DNA of 64,000 nt from Arenibacter sp. F20364 (GCF_023015905.1 NZ_JALKBD010000008.1:62001-126000), one strand, 5' to 3'; numbered from the stretch's first letter, positions 9,381 through 18,849 are shown. Notes: generated from the letters alone by a model not told the origin. Made by a program: numbers and translations.

Positions 9381-9911
9381 ATGAAAATATTAAAATTTAC
9401 TATAATTTTGTTGGCAGTAATGTCAACGGCCGTAGCAATATCACAGACAAGAAAGGATAAAAAAATTCTTAACGATGCTGCCAAGGCAAAAAAGACCTTG
9501 CTAAAGGCCCATTCCGGCTTGCAAAGCTTATTTGATGATTCTGCTGGATACGTAATTTTTCCAAACGTTGGTAAAGGTGGACTTGTGGTAGGCGGAGCTT
9601 CAGGAAATGGAGCCGTTTATGAAGATGGAAATGTTATAGGCCTAGCCGGACTTAAAAAATTAAATATTGGGTTGCAGGCAGGTGGGCAGGCAATAATCGA
9701 GGTCATTTTTTTCGAAGATGCTGAGGCACTTAGCGAATTTAAACAAGGCAATTTTAGCTTTGCAGCAGAGGTGTCGGCGGTTGCGCTAAAGTCTGGAATA
9801 GCCTTGAACGCGAAATACAAGGATGGGGTTGCCGTGTTTGTTTTACCTAAAGCTGGTCTAATGGCCGATGCTTCGGTAGGAGGACAAAAATTTAGTTTTA
9901 GACCATTTTAG
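9381..9911 (+). CDS. SYLF (Ysc84/DUF500) lipid-binding domain protein
   Basis: Secreted or periplasmic protein with a signal peptide (MKILKFTIILLAVMSTAVAISQ). The remainder is one SYLF domain: residues 25-50 form the helix with AKKTLLKAHSGLQSLFDDS, then AGYVIFPNVGKGGLVVGGASGNGAVYEDG, which is the conserved core, and a second repeat ending VFVLPKAGLMADASVGGQKF. Eukaryotic SYLF domains bind phosphoinositides; the bacterial role is not established. The gene is followed after 67 bp by an acyltransferase on the same strand, with a small AGCATT/AATGCT hairpin between. A TAATTTTG -7-like box lies 30 bp upstream of the start codon. Length 176 is normal for stand-alone bacterial SYLF proteins. Confidence 0.88.
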   Translation: MKILKFTIILLAVMSTAVAISQTRKDKKILNDAAKAKKTLLKAHSGLQSLFDDSAGYVIFPNVGKGGLVVGGASGNGAVYEDGNVIGLAGLKKLNIGLQAGGQAIIEVIFFEDAEALSEFKQGNFSFAAEVSAVALKSGIALNAKYKDGVAVFVLPKAGLMADASVGGQKFSFRPF

Positions 9912-9978
9912 CGTATTTGGATTGTTGTAGCATTTTAAATGCTGTTGTTTTTATTGGAAGAACTTAAGACAGAACAGG

Positions 9979-10887
9979 ATGAAATACCTTTCAAGAGTTA
10001 AATTTCTGCCCTTCTATGCAGTTTCCATATTACCAATGGGGGTACTTTATGTTCTCTCGGATATGATGTATTTCTTGGTATACCGGGTAGTAGGATATCG
10101 TAAAAAGGTGGTATTCAATAACCTTAGAAATTCATTTCCTTTTAAGAGTGAAGAGGAGATCGGGCAGATTGCCAAGGATTTTTATAGGCATTTCTGTGAT
10201 ATTGTTTTGGAATCGTTTAAAAGGTTGACGATAGGGGAGAAGGAAATAAAAAAACGCTTGCTCATCAAGAATCCGGAGTTGATCCAAGAGTATGTAAATG
10301 ACCAACGAAGTATTCTCATGTACACAGGGCATCAAGGCAATTGGGAGTGGTTGGTTTTTTTGCCTTTAATGTTTCCCTATAGCTCCAATACATTTTACAA
10401 GCCTATTAAAAACAAATATTTTGATGAGCTGTTCAAAAATATGCGAGAACGTTTTGGTGTAAATTGTGTGGAATCGGACAAGGGTTTTAGGACCATTATA
10501 GATAATCATCAGAGGAAAGTACTTACCTTAAATTGTATGATCGGTGATCAAAGTCCAACTAAAAAGAGTTCCAAATACTGGTATAATTTTTTAAATCAGG
10601 AAACTGCTTTTTTTGTTGGTGCAGATAAGATAGCCAAGAAAACGGATCAGGTAGTCCTATTTCCATTTTTTAAAAAATTGCGGCGCGGGTATTATGAATT
10701 GGAATTTAAGATCATTGAAGATCACCCACAAATAAGGGACAATTTTGAGATATTGGAAAAATATGCCCAACAATTGGAACAGGCCATTATGAGTGCCCCG
10801 GAATTATGGTTGTGGAGCCATAGACGATGGAAGCTAAAAAGGGAAAATGAAGCCTCTTTGCCGGAATTGGAATATGCTTCCAAATAG
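9979..10887 (+). CDS. Lysophospholipid acyltransferase family protein (LpxL/HtrB-like late acyltransferase)
   Basis: Inner-membrane enzyme that probably adds a secondary acyl chain to lipid A, or acylates a related lipid. An N-terminal hydrophobic segment (residues 10-36) anchors it. The catalytic HX4E motif is His118-Glu123 in TGHQGNWEW, followed by FYKPIKNKYFDELFKNMRERFG, the usual second block of the HtrB/LpxL family. WSHRRWK near residues 268-274 matches the conserved C-terminal W-x-H-x-R-W. Length 302 fits bacterial late acyltransferases. It runs convergently with the transporter gene at 10976 across an 88-bp spacer. Acyl donor and exact acceptor cannot be read from the sequence. Confidence 0.88.
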   Translation: MKYLSRVKFLPFYAVSILPMGVLYVLSDMMYFLVYRVVGYRKKVVFNNLRNSFPFKSEEEIGQIAKDFYRHFCDIVLESFKRLTIGEKEIKKRLLIKNPELIQEYVNDQRSILMYTGHQGNWEWLVFLPLMFPYSSNTFYKPIKNKYFDELFKNMRERFGVNCVESDKGFRTIIDNHQRKVLTLNCMIGDQSPTKKSSKYWYNFLNQETAFFVGADKIAKKTDQVVLFPFFKKLRRGYYELEFKIIEDHPQIRDNFEILEKYAQQLEQAIMSAPELWLWSHRRWKLKRENEASLPELEYASK

Positions 10888-10975
10888 GCTGGCCATGGTT
10901 CATAACTTACCTCATCTTTTTCTTTTCGCCCAAATTGAATTAGCAAATAAATGGGCATTGGAAAGGTAGAAAATT

Positions 10976-13597
10976 TTAAATTTGGGTTCCATTCTGTTTT
11001 TTGTTTTTAAAAATCAGGCTAAATACATATCCAAATACAAAGCAGGAAACCAATCCAAAAAAGGCGTACATTAAAAAGTTTATAGAGGTATAGTTACTAA
11101 TATAGTAGATTAGTCCCCCGCTAAACACAAATCCGATCAGCGTGCCTTTGGCATTGGCTTTTTTTGTCAACATGCCCAAAAGGAACATTCCTCCCAGGCC
11201 GCCCGTAAAAAGACCCAGGTATCTGTAGAATTCATCCCATAGGGATTTTATGTTGGAACTAGCCATCCATAGTGCAAACAACACCCCTAAAATACCTGTG
11301 ATTATGGTAGCCACCCTTGCAATGCGTAGGAGGCGCAAATCGGCTATTTCGGGACGGAAGTGCTTGTAGAAGTCGCTGCAGAATGCCGTGGAAACCGAGT
11401 TTAAACTACTGCTGATGCTGGACATTGCCGCTGAAAAGATTCCTGCCACAAGCAGTCCTGACACTCCTAGAGGAAGCTCTTTAACAATGTACCACGGAAA
11501 AATGGAATCGTTGTTGGTAATGGATGGGGATAAGCGATCGGGCATCTCAGAATAAAATATAAATAATAAGGTTCCAATACCGAAGAATATTACGGTTGCC
11601 GGTAGGGTCATAATGGCGTTGGTGTAGACGGTTTTCTGTGAATCCTTGATATTTCTACTGGTCAAGTAGCGTTGAACAATGGTTTGGTCCGTTCCTTGGG
11701 TGACCAGAGCAGAAGCCAATCCTCCAATGAAAACCACCCAAAAAGTGGAGTCGGTAAAATTGAGTTCCATGTTCATAATGTTGAACTTATTTCTGTTTGA
11801 TGCATAATCTATCATTTCACTGAAATTAGCCTCTGTATGCAGCATAATCCAGATAATAGCCAAAACACTACCCCCCATTAAAACTATCACCTGCATTACA
11901 TCTGTCCAAATTACCGCTTCTATCCCTCCGAATGCAGTATATATTATGCAGAGTATGCCCATTAATAAAATACAGGCCTCAACGGGTATTCCGGTAACTA
12001 TGGATACAGCCAATGATGGCAGCAATAGGACAATCCCGATTCTGCCCAATTGAAACAAAATAAAGGAAAGACTGCCCAATGCCCTGGCCGTGTAATTAAA
12101 CCTATTCTCCAGAAATTCGTATGCTGTGGATATCCGTAGTTTGGCAAAATATGGAATAAATATATAGGCAATTACAGGGGTAATCAAAATGGCGGTCATA
12201 TTGAGCATAAAATAGGACCAATCTGTAATAAAGGCTTTGGCCGGTATAGCCATAAAGGTTATTGCGCTCAGCAAGGTTCCAAAAACACTGAGTCCCGAAG
12301 CCCACCAGGGGATACGCCCACCTCCGGTAAAGTAGTCTTCAGTAGAGCGCTGTTTCCTGGAAAAATATAGCCCTATAAGGACGGATATGCACAAATATGC
12401 CGCCAATATCCCATAATTTAGCAGTCCAAAAGGATGTGAAGCTTCCGCAATTTTGAACGCTTGTACTTTCGGCGTGCGTATTCCGGGAGATATTTCACCT
12501 GAGACGATGATGAAATTGTCCTGGTCGCTGAAAGATAGGGCCGTAACCGGAATTTTAATGTCCAGACTATCATGGACGAACCATTTTTTGGTAATGGTGT
12601 TGTAGGCCAAAATGTCCCTGCTAAAACCGGGATGTCTATTTAATATATTATTTCTTGATCGAATTAAATTTTGCCTTATGGAATCATTGTTCTCTTTGGA
12701 AATTTGTAACCCATATTGCTCCAATTGATTGAAAAGTATTTCGTCAGAACCACCGTAAATCATTAAATGCATAGATCCCATGGCTTCGGCGGAGGCCCCC
12801 ATCAATACCCTGGGCTTTTGGTCTATAAGTACTTCACCTTCTTCTTGCCAAGTATTGTTTTTGAGATTATAGGATAAATAGGTGCGGATTACTTCCGAAA
12901 GTTTTCCCTTTACTTCATTCCTTCCGCCAACCACAAATATCTTTTTAGCTTCAGTGGCTTCTTGGACCACTGCCGTATGAAGGCCCCTGGGGGGACCCGG
13001 GAAATCCGGAAGCCGTTCCCAGGAAGTTTTGGTTTTTAGATCCAGTCTTAGAAAAGCGTTGGTGCTCTTACCATTATTGATGCCCCCAATAACATAAACA
13101 TAATCTCCGTTGATAACGGTGGCAGAGTTGGATAGAGGTTCTGGGAGGTCCGGGTAGTTTATTATGGATATGTCCGAGGTATTTTTGTCGTAACTCATAA
13201 GAAAAACAGCATTACTGGTTTCTTCAATATTGTTACCGCCAATACACAGAATTCCATTGGGAAGATTTACCGATGCTCCGTAGGCTAAAGGGTATGGCAG
13301 AGAAGTTTTTGCCAATTGCCATATGTCATCTTCGAGGATATATATGGAACTGCTCCATTTTTTTTGTCCACCTTCCCAGGGAAGGGCATCGGGGAAGTTG
13401 GCTCCTCCTCCTGCGATCACTACTCCATTATGCACGCCCCCCAACATCCCTGCGAGGCCGAAGGCCTTTGGCTGATCAGGTTCGGCCGGAAGATTGGGAT
13501 AATCTTGAATGGAAAGCTTAAGGCTGTCTTGGGCAAAAGCTGGGAATGTGCCTAGGAGCACGATTATAAGTATAAAAAGCTGTTTTAATATCCGCAT
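10976..13597 (-). CDS. Fusion of NanM-like mutarotase beta-propeller with SSS-family sodium/solute symporter
   Basis: One reading frame of 873 residues from the preferred ATG at 13597 (an upstream in-frame ATG at 13624 precedes the signal peptide MRILKQLFILIIVLLGTFPAFAQ). Residues about 25-380 are Kelch-type repeats (VVIAGGGANFPDALPWEGG, LCIGGNN, VYVIGGINNGKS, IFVVGGRNE, MIYGGSDE), as in the cyclically permuted relatives of sialic-acid mutarotase NanM. From about residue 385 (LLNYGILAAYLCISVLIGLY) the protein is a sodium/solute symporter with about 13 membrane spans, including STEDYFTGGGRIPWWASGLS and GGIEAVIWTDVMQ. A periplasmic propeller joined to the carrier would convert the sugar anomer at the site of uptake. 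The neighbours (lyase, epimerase, sialidase) point to N-acetylneuraminate. A FadR-type palindrome lies 48 bp upstream. Confidence 0.88.
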   Translation of the reverse strand: MRILKQLFILIIVLLGTFPAFAQDSLKLSIQDYPNLPAEPDQPKAFGLAGMLGGVHNGVVIAGGGANFPDALPWEGGQKKWSSSIYILEDDIWQLAKTSLPYPLAYGASVNLPNGILCIGGNNIEETSNAVFLMSYDKNTSDISIINYPDLPEPLSNSATVINGDYVYVIGGINNGKSTNAFLRLDLKTKTSWERLPDFPGPPRGLHTAVVQEATEAKKIFVVGGRNEVKGKLSEVIRTYLSYNLKNNTWQEEGEVLIDQKPRVLMGASAEAMGSMHLMIYGGSDEILFNQLEQYGLQISKENNDSIRQNLIRSRNNILNRHPGFSRDILAYNTITKKWFVHDSLDIKIPVTALSFSDQDNFIIVSGEISPGIRTPKVQAFKIAEASHPFGLLNYGILAAYLCISVLIGLYFSRKQRSTEDYFTGGGRIPWWASGLSVFGTLLSAITFMAIPAKAFITDWSYFMLNMTAILITPVIAYIFIPYFAKLRISTAYEFLENRFNYTARALGSLSFILFQLGRIGIVLLLPSLAVSIVTGIPVEACILLMGILCIIYTAFGGIEAVIWTDVMQVIVLMGGSVLAIIWIMLHTEANFSEMIDYASNRNKFNIMNMELNFTDSTFWVVFIGGLASALVTQGTDQTIVQRYLTSRNIKDSQKTVYTNAIMTLPATVIFFGIGTLLFIFYSEMPDRLSPSITNNDSIFPWYIVKELPLGVSGLLVAGIFSAAMSSISSSLNSVSTAFCSDFYKHFRPEIADLRLLRIARVATIITGILGVLFALWMASSNIKSLWDEFYRYLGLFTGGLGGMFLLGMLTKKANAKGTLIGFVFSGGLIYYISNYTSINFLMYAFFGLVSCFVFGYVFSLIFKNKKQNGTQI

Positions 13598-13644
13598 GTT
13601 AGATATGTGTCTTGGTTGGGCCAATATACTTAAAATAATAGTAT

Positions 13645-13657
13645 TATGTATGACATA
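13645..13657. promoter_or_regulatory. Candidate FadR-type operator, site A
   Basis: TATGT-ATG-ACATA is a perfect 5-bp inverted repeat with a 3-bp spacer, 48 bp upstream of the propeller-transporter start. The core GTnnnAC fits the known FadR-subfamily operator pattern, and the same arms occur at sites B and C. Confidence 0.6.
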
Positions 13658-13722
13658 TTCACAAGATTTTAAATTTTAACAACTTTATTATTCGTGATGG
13701 TGGTATGGCTGTTAATATATGG

Positions 13723-14496
13723 TTACTCGTACATATCATCAGCATCGATTTCATGGAGTTCCACTAAAAATTTGGCAATAGAAGCTGTCACTGCCTTATG
13801 GAAGTTGGCTCCATTTTCTGGGCTGGCCATTTTTGGATTTCCCACGCCGGTATCTTTGGTGACGGCCGTCCATTTACGTTGGGCGGTAACCCATCCCTCC
13901 TTTAATCCTTTTATTTTGAATGTTTTAGCGTTTCCATCTCCGGCTTCATTCAAGGGCAATACCAAATTTGGGGTTAAATGCATTACAACGGCGGTTTCCA
14001 ATTCCCCGGCATGGTCCCCTGGTTCTTTAAAATAGTCGGAAGCCTTGGCGGCCTGCCACCAATTTAGGGAGCAAACGAAGACTGTAGGATGAACTATGCT
14101 CAGTTCCCTGATCATCTGTTTGAAATTATTGCCCCCATGTCCGTTTACGATAGCCAATTTCCGAATACCATTGGCCTCCATAACCTGGACCAAATCTTTT
14201 AATACGGCCATTTGGGTACTTGGGTTCATGTTTAAACAAAGATCAACATCTATTTGTCCCGTATTTACACCAAAAGGGATAGTGGGCAGAACAATCACTT
14301 TAGCACCTTGGGTCCAGGCAATTTCGGCCGATGCCAAGGCGGCGTTCTCTGCCAGAATATTGTCGGTTCCATAAGGCATATGGTAATTATGTGCCTCAGT
14401 AGCGCCCCAGGGCAATATGGCAACGGTGTAGTTTTCCTCTCGCACGGTTTTCCAATTGGTTTCCGCCAATACGTATGGTCTTGGGTTATTCTTCAT
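13723..14496 (-). CDS. Creatininase-family amidohydrolase
   Basis: Metal-dependent cyclic-amide or amide hydrolase of the creatininase family (257 residues, normal length). Visible metal ligands are Glu34 and His36 in WGATEAHNYH, Asp45 in YGTDN, His120 in VNGHGGNN, and the HAGELETA block at 162-169. No signal peptide, so it is cytoplasmic. It stands upstream of the propeller-transporter gene on the same strand (125 bp apart) and divergent from the FadR-type regulator. Family members open creatinine, deformylate purine precursors or process peptides; none of these reactions fits a sialic-acid locus directly. A role in removing an N-acyl group or opening a lactam of a modified sialic acid is speculation from context. 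Confidence 0.85.
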   Translation of the reverse strand: MKNNPRPYVLAETNWKTVREENYTVAILPWGATEAHNYHMPYGTDNILAENAALASAEIAWTQGAKVIVLPTIPFGVNTGQIDVDLCLNMNPSTQMAVLKDLVQVMEANGIRKLAIVNGHGGNNFKQMIRELSIVHPTVFVCSLNWWQAAKASDYFKEPGDHAGELETAVVMHLTPNLVLPLNEAGDGNAKTFKIKGLKEGWVTAQRKWTAVTKDTGVGNPKMASPENGANFHKAVTASIAKFLVELHEIDADDMYE

Positions 14497-14600
14497 CTTT
14501 ATGGATTTTAACTTAAAGGTTATTGATACCTAAATAAATAATCAATTTCACGTTATACTTCTACAACTTGTTACCCAACACACTTCAATTTTCATATTAA

Positions 14601-14613
14601 TATGTAAGACATA
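14601..14613. promoter_or_regulatory. Candidate FadR-type operator, site B
   Basis: TATGT-AAG-ACATA lies in the divergent spacer, 105 bp before the creatininase gene and 121 bp before the regulator gene. It could serve both, giving autoregulation. Confidence 0.6.
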
Positions 14614-14733
14614 AAACAATTTTTATGCAATTAAGGGGAAATAGTTGTAATTTTGTTATAAATTACGCAAAAATTAATCTTCTGCCTTTAAATTGAACCA
14701 GGGTAATATCGCAATTCTAATTTTCGTAAAAAA

Positions 14734-15459
14734 ATGAGTACACTAAATAAAATTGAACCTTTGGAAAACCTGTCTTTGGTGGATAAGGCGGAAATTAGAA
14801 TTCTTAAGTTTTTTAAGGAGAACAATTTAAAGCCGGGGGATGCCATTCCAAAGGAATTGGAATTTTCCGAAGCTTTTGGGGTTAGTAGAACAGTTGTGCG
14901 GGAAGCTCTCTTGCGTTTAAGAACGCTAGGGATTGTTGATTCCAAAAAGCATCGCGGCATGATTTTGACCCAGCCCGATATTATAAATAATTTTGAACGT
15001 ATCCTTGATCCCACTTTACTCGGCGATGATACCCTTAGAAACTTATTTGAGCTTCGATTGATAATGGAAATGGGAATTGCGGATTTTCTGTTTGAATACA
15101 AAACGCAAAAGGACATGGATGAACTGGAGCGAATTGTGACTTTGGAGGAAGAAACAAGTTATGAGAAGGATCGCTTTTCTTTGGACAGGGAAATTGCATT
15201 TCACGGCAAGCTTTACCAGATGTCCAACAATGCCACTGTGCAGCGGTTTCAAAGTCTTTTGTTGCCCGTTTTCGAGTATGTGTATTTGGAAGAATCCAAG
15301 AAAAACAAAACTGATTACCAATATTCTTCCGGACAATTTGTTACACATAGAATGCTAATGGACAACTTAAGGGTAGGTACCCCCGAGACCTATAGGAGTG
15401 CCATGCGCCGTCATTTGGAACCCCATTTTGATCATGCGTTAAAGAAAGGTAAAAAATAG
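14734..15459 (+). CDS. GntR-family transcriptional regulator, FadR subfamily
   Basis: 241-residue regulator. Residues about 15-78 are a GntR winged helix (EIRILKFFKENNLKPGDAIP, then FGVSRTVVREALLRLRTLGIV and the wing SKKHRGMIL). Residues 105-230 are an FCD ligand-binding domain (LFELRLIMEMGIADFLFE, and DREIAFHGKLYQMSNN carrying a metal-binding His). E. coli NanR, the sialic-acid repressor, belongs to the same subfamily, but the operator proposed here differs from its GGTATA repeats. It is embedded in the sialic-acid locus, divergent from the creatininase gene and convergent with the PhyH gene (13 bp between stops). Four matches to TATGT-N3-ACATA in the locus promoters make it the likely local regulator. 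Effector unproven; N-acetylneuraminate or ManNAc are natural candidates. Confidence 0.88.
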   Translation: MSTLNKIEPLENLSLVDKAEIRILKFFKENNLKPGDAIPKELEFSEAFGVSRTVVREALLRLRTLGIVDSKKHRGMILTQPDIINNFERILDPTLLGDDTLRNLFELRLIMEMGIADFLFEYKTQKDMDELERIVTLEEETSYEKDRFSLDREIAFHGKLYQMSNNATVQRFQSLLLPVFEYVYLEESKKNKTDYQYSSGQFVTHRMLMDNLRVGTPETYRSAMRRHLEPHFDHALKKGKK

Positions 15460-15472
15460 AACAGATGCTTTT

Positions 15473-16360
15473 TTAGGAATATTGAGGGGTATAAAGTAAA
15501 GGGAAAAATTTACCCTCCATCTTATGGCCTTTTGGAACCTTTGGAACCCCGGCCAAGAGCTCGTCGTCCGTATTGCTTACAGTGCCATCGGCAAATATGT
15601 TGAGTACAAATGCCCTTCTGCTTCTTTCCGATTTATTCTCGTACGAACCATGCACCATTAATGGATGATGAAAAGTGGCGAAACCCTTTTTCAATTCAAT
15701 GGCCGTGGGCTTAAACTCTTTTTTCTGATCTTCACTAAGATATTTCATGAGGCCATCCATATCGCCTGCCAATGACGGGGCATCCAAAAGACCCCATTTA
15801 TGGCTTTTGGGAATATAATGAAGGCAACCATTGTCCGTATTGGCATCATCCAATCCGGTCCAGCAGGTAAGGTGTTGCATGGCAATTGTTCTGGTCCAAT
15901 AGGAATAGTCTTGGTGCCAGGCTACTACACCACCATGCCGGGCTGGCTTACAAAATAATTGGTCGTGCCAAAACCTAACGGATTTGGTGTTCAACAGCTG
16001 ATGGGCCGCCATAGTAAAGGCAGGGTTCCAAAGAACGTCGTGAAATCCTGGAGTAATACGCCAATGTCCAAGGGAATGGAATAAAACCGCATTGGGGTCC
16101 TGGGATTCATTACTGTGGAATTCGTAGAACAAATGATTCCCGGGATGATCCGGGTCCATTATTTCCGCCAATTCTTGGTTTAATTTATCAACCTGCCATT
16201 CCTCCAAGAGCTTTATGCCCGAGACATAGCCAAATTCATGAAAGTGCGCCAGCTGTTCATCGGATAATTTGTATTGCTCCCATTCTGCCTCCGATTTTGG
16301 CGGTTTGAACATATCCGAAACAGGACGGTCATAATCGGCTAAGTCTTTTATAATGGACAT
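15473..16360 (-). CDS. Phytanoyl-CoA dioxygenase (PhyH) family iron/2-oxoglutarate oxygenase
   Basis: Non-haem Fe(II)/2-oxoglutarate-dependent oxygenase of 295 residues. Iron ligands are His149 and Asp151 in AWHQDYSYW and His237 in LMVHGSYENK; Arg248 in SERSRRAFVLN is the likely 2-oxoglutarate anchor. The first 40 residues lack a signal peptide, so it is cytoplasmic. Relatives hydroxylate acyl-CoAs, ectoine, small alcohols or phosphonates, and many have unknown substrates. It is the last gene of a minus-strand run with sialidase, epimerase and lyase (162 bp after the sialidase start), although no promoter or operator was seen directly before it. Its presence in a sialic-acid cluster is unusual and no known step of Neu5Ac catabolism needs it. 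Confidence 0.88.
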   Translation of the reverse strand: MSIIKDLADYDRPVSDMFKPPKSEAEWEQYKLSDEQLAHFHEFGYVSGIKLLEEWQVDKLNQELAEIMDPDHPGNHLFYEFHSNESQDPNAVLFHSLGHWRITPGFHDVLWNPAFTMAAHQLLNTKSVRFWHDQLFCKPARHGGVVAWHQDYSYWTRTIAMQHLTCWTGLDDANTDNGCLHYIPKSHKWGLLDAPSLAGDMDGLMKYLSEDQKKEFKPTAIELKKGFATFHHPLMVHGSYENKSERSRRAFVLNIFADGTVSNTDDELLAGVPKVPKGHKMEGKFFPLLYTPQYS

Positions 16361-16522
16361 ACTGCAGTTTATAATATGCTATTAACAATCATTAAATCGC
16401 CACAACCCTAATTTGGAGGGCAAACTGTTATAAATATATCCAATATTTTTCGATATATCAATTTATTGGACCCTATGAAATTATCGGGATGGTTATATAA
16501 ATGAACTGCCCCTATTAATTGA

Positions 16523-17653
16523 CTATTTCTTTTTATTTTTCGGTTTTCGGTACCTATCTTTTCCATCTGTCAGCCATTTTAGCGAAAAGCTTACGAAAGT
16601 ATTCTTCTGGTAATCGTCCTGTTCAAAAAACAGACCTATGTCCCCGTTCTCCAGGATGGTCATGGACGAATAAGCCGATTCTCCTTTGTAAATAGTTTTT
16701 CCTTCGGACCAGGTTTTGCCCTCATCATAACTTATTCTAACCGTCATGTTAACGCGATCTTTTTCACTTTTGGCATTGGAAAACAACAATCTGTTTTTTC
16801 GGTAACCATCCTCGATGGAGGTATAGCGGACTATACTGGCATTACAGCCTGGATCTATCAAGGCAGGTTCGGGTTGGGTTACCCAGCTTTTTCCTTCATC
16901 ACTGGAAATATGTACATATCTTTTTCCCTCTTTATTCGCCCTGGCGTTGATCATCCAATCCCCATTGGCCAACTCTATAATTTTGGATTCGTCCGCAGGA
17001 CTTACGGGAGTGTCTATAAAAAACCAGGATTTTCCATGGTCCTTACTGCCAAACACATGTAAGCCGTTATTTAGATTTACCATGCAATGGAGTAGGGTGC
17101 CGGATCGGGTCTGTATACCACGACCGGAGGTGATAAATTTAAAATCGTTATGCCATTCCTGTTTCGTAATTTGAGGGGTAATATCTTCAGGTTGGCTCCA
17201 GGTCTTGCCGTTATCTGCACTTTTTACCACATGTAAATAGTACACGTCCTTTTCTTTATCCAGATCCATATAATTGTAAAAAAGAAAAATTTCATTGGTA
17301 ATGGCATCTACGATCATAGAAGGGTCCGAAGCGGATTGACCTAATGGAAAATCCACAATTTTTTCAATTGCTGACCAAGTTTTGCCATTATCAGCACTTC
17401 TTCTTATCACAATATTAATGTCTTTGCTCCATTTTAGGTCGCCACAGGAAGGTACCCTTTCATCAATAGCAGCAATAATATTGCCATTGGGAGCAGTGGC
17501 CAGGGCAGGGATGCGATAACAGGACACGTCCGGATTCATCGAAGTATTGAACAGATCTTGATGGCTTATTACCCCATTGGCTATATTGAACTTTTCTTGT
17601 TGTGCAGTTGCACTACAGCTTACCAACAGAAGTGCTAAAATTGTATTTTTCAT
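16523..17653 (-). CDS. Exo-alpha-sialidase (GH33-like, BNR repeats)
   Basis: Releases terminal sialic acid from glycans. It has an N-terminal signal with a possible lipobox (LLLVSC, Cys13). The YRIP motif with Arg47 of the catalytic arginine triad is followed by the acidic segment DERVPSCGDLKWSKD. Five Asp-boxes of the S-x-D-x-G-x-T/S-W type begin near residues 86, 145, 203, 250 and 308, giving the six-bladed propeller fold. SAYSSM (Tyr328) and FFEQD (Glu344) are plausible catalytic Tyr/Glu positions. Length 376 is compact and carries no lectin domain. It lies 24 bp downstream of the epimerase gene, so the two are surely co-transcribed, and it supplies substrate for the lyase encoded first in the operon. 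Confidence 0.9.
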   Translation of the reverse strand: MKNTILALLLVSCSATAQQEKFNIANGVISHQDLFNTSMNPDVSCYRIPALATAPNGNIIAAIDERVPSCGDLKWSKDINIVIRRSADNGKTWSAIEKIVDFPLGQSASDPSMIVDAITNEIFLFYNYMDLDKEKDVYYLHVVKSADNGKTWSQPEDITPQITKQEWHNDFKFITSGRGIQTRSGTLLHCMVNLNNGLHVFGSKDHGKSWFFIDTPVSPADESKIIELANGDWMINARANKEGKRYVHISSDEGKSWVTQPEPALIDPGCNASIVRYTSIEDGYRKNRLLFSNAKSEKDRVNMTVRISYDEGKTWSEGKTIYKGESAYSSMTILENGDIGLFFEQDDYQKNTFVSFSLKWLTDGKDRYRKPKNKKK

Positions 17654-17676
17654 ATTTTATAAATTTACGATAGTTT

Positions 17677-18849
17677 CTATTTTATTATTCCTTTATTCTC
17701 CATTCTCTCAAAGGCTTTCCAACATTGGAGCATGGCTCTTGGTACATGAAAGCATCCCTTCCATTTGCCTCCTTTGAGGTTTAACAATACTTCCCCCCTT
17801 CGATTTAGATACCCAAACCATTCTCCGTGTTGTGGGTCTGAAAAATGCTGCCAGCTATAGTCGTGCACCTTGGTGTACCAAGCGGAAATTTCCGGGTTTT
17901 GGGTTTGTTCATAAGCCTTGGTAAGGGCTACCAAAGTCTCCAAATGCACCCACCATAATTTTTGGTCACATTCCAATTGTTGGGGAGGATGACCCTTTGA
18001 ATCCATAAAATAAAATATTCCGCCATATTCTTCGTCCCAACTGTATTCCAGAATTTTGACGATGGTCTCAGTAGCCTTATTTATTAACTCCTGGTCATTC
18101 CTTCTCACGGCAATATCGGTTATAAACCACATGGCTTCTATGCCATGACCGGGATTCAGCAAACGGCCGTTAAAGCTGTCTTCCAAACTGCCATCGGGCT
18201 TTGTGAATTCGTAGATTATACCGGATTTCCCATCCAGAAATACTTCCATAACCTCTCGAACCGCAAAATCTATGGTTCGCTCCACTTCATTGGGTTCCAA
18301 TATGTCTTCCAGCTCCAGAACCAAATTGGACAAGATCATGGGCAGGGCAAAACTTTTTAAAGGTCTGGCCAATGTTCCTTTTTCATATTTTCCCTTGGGG
18401 TTATCCTTTCTTTGAAGAATATTTAGATACGTTTTTTTGGCGAGTTCTTTATATTCCTGATCTTCTGCCGCTATTCCATATTGGGCAAAAGCCATGGCCG
18501 CAAAACAATCCGAAAAAATGTTATAGGGTTGTACCAAGGGTTGTCCGTTTGCGGTTAGGGAAAAATATACATTGCCTTGTGCATCCATTCCCTTATGTCT
18601 TATAAAATCGACCCCACTTTTGGCAATTTCCAACCAATTTTCCTTTGGTTCCACCTGGTTGTACAAGGTAGAGAACATCCACGCCTGTCTTCCTTGCAGC
18701 CACATAAATTTATCGGTGTCGTAAACCTTACCTTCCCTATCCAGACAGGTAAAATAGCCGCCGTTTGTACGATCAAGGGAATGCCTTTCCCAAAAGGGGA
18801 TGACGTTGTTTAGGAGATTGTCTTTATAAAGGTTGCTGTGAGGTTTCAT
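17677..18849 (-). CDS. N-acylglucosamine 2-epimerase (AGE/RENBP family)
   Basis: Interconverts N-acetylmannosamine and N-acetylglucosamine, the step after the sialic-acid lyase. The protein is 390 residues, all alpha (alpha6/alpha6 barrel), with no signal peptide. Hallmarks are [16 protein letters not shown] near residue 50, [11 protein letters not shown] near 225, [11 protein letters not shown] near 308 and the C-terminal block [14 protein letters not shown], which is very close to mammalian renin-binding protein (RENBP). Cellobiose 2-epimerases share the fold but not this tail. It sits between the lyase gene (45 bp upstream) and the sialidase gene (23 bp downstream), a compact minus-strand operon. 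A GlcNAc kinase and the NagA/NagB enzymes are not in the window. Confidence 0.9.
   Translation of the reverse strand: MKPHSNLYKDNLLNNVIPFWERHSLDRTNGGYFTCLDREGKVYDTDKFMWLQGRQAWMFSTLYNQVEPKENWLEIAKSGVDFIRHKGMDAQGNVYFSLTANGQPLVQPYNIFSDCFAAMAFAQYGIAAEDQEYKELAKKTYLNILQRKDNPKGKYEKGTLARPLKSFALPMILSNLVLELEDILEPNEVERTIDFAVREVMEVFLDGKSGIIYEFTKPDGSLEDSFNGRLLNPGHGIEAMWFITDIAVRRNDQELINKATETIVKILEYSWDEEYGGIFYFMDSKGHPPQQLECDQKLWWVHLETLVALTKAYEQTQNPEISAWYTKVHDYSWQHFSDPQHGEWFGYLNRRGEVLLNLKGGKWKGCFHVPRAMLQCWKAFERMENKGIIK

Noticed and set aside
9929-9943. AGCATT-TTA-AATGCT hairpin after the SYLF gene
   Set aside because: Six-bp AT-rich stem with a broken T-run; could be a weak terminator but not listed as one.
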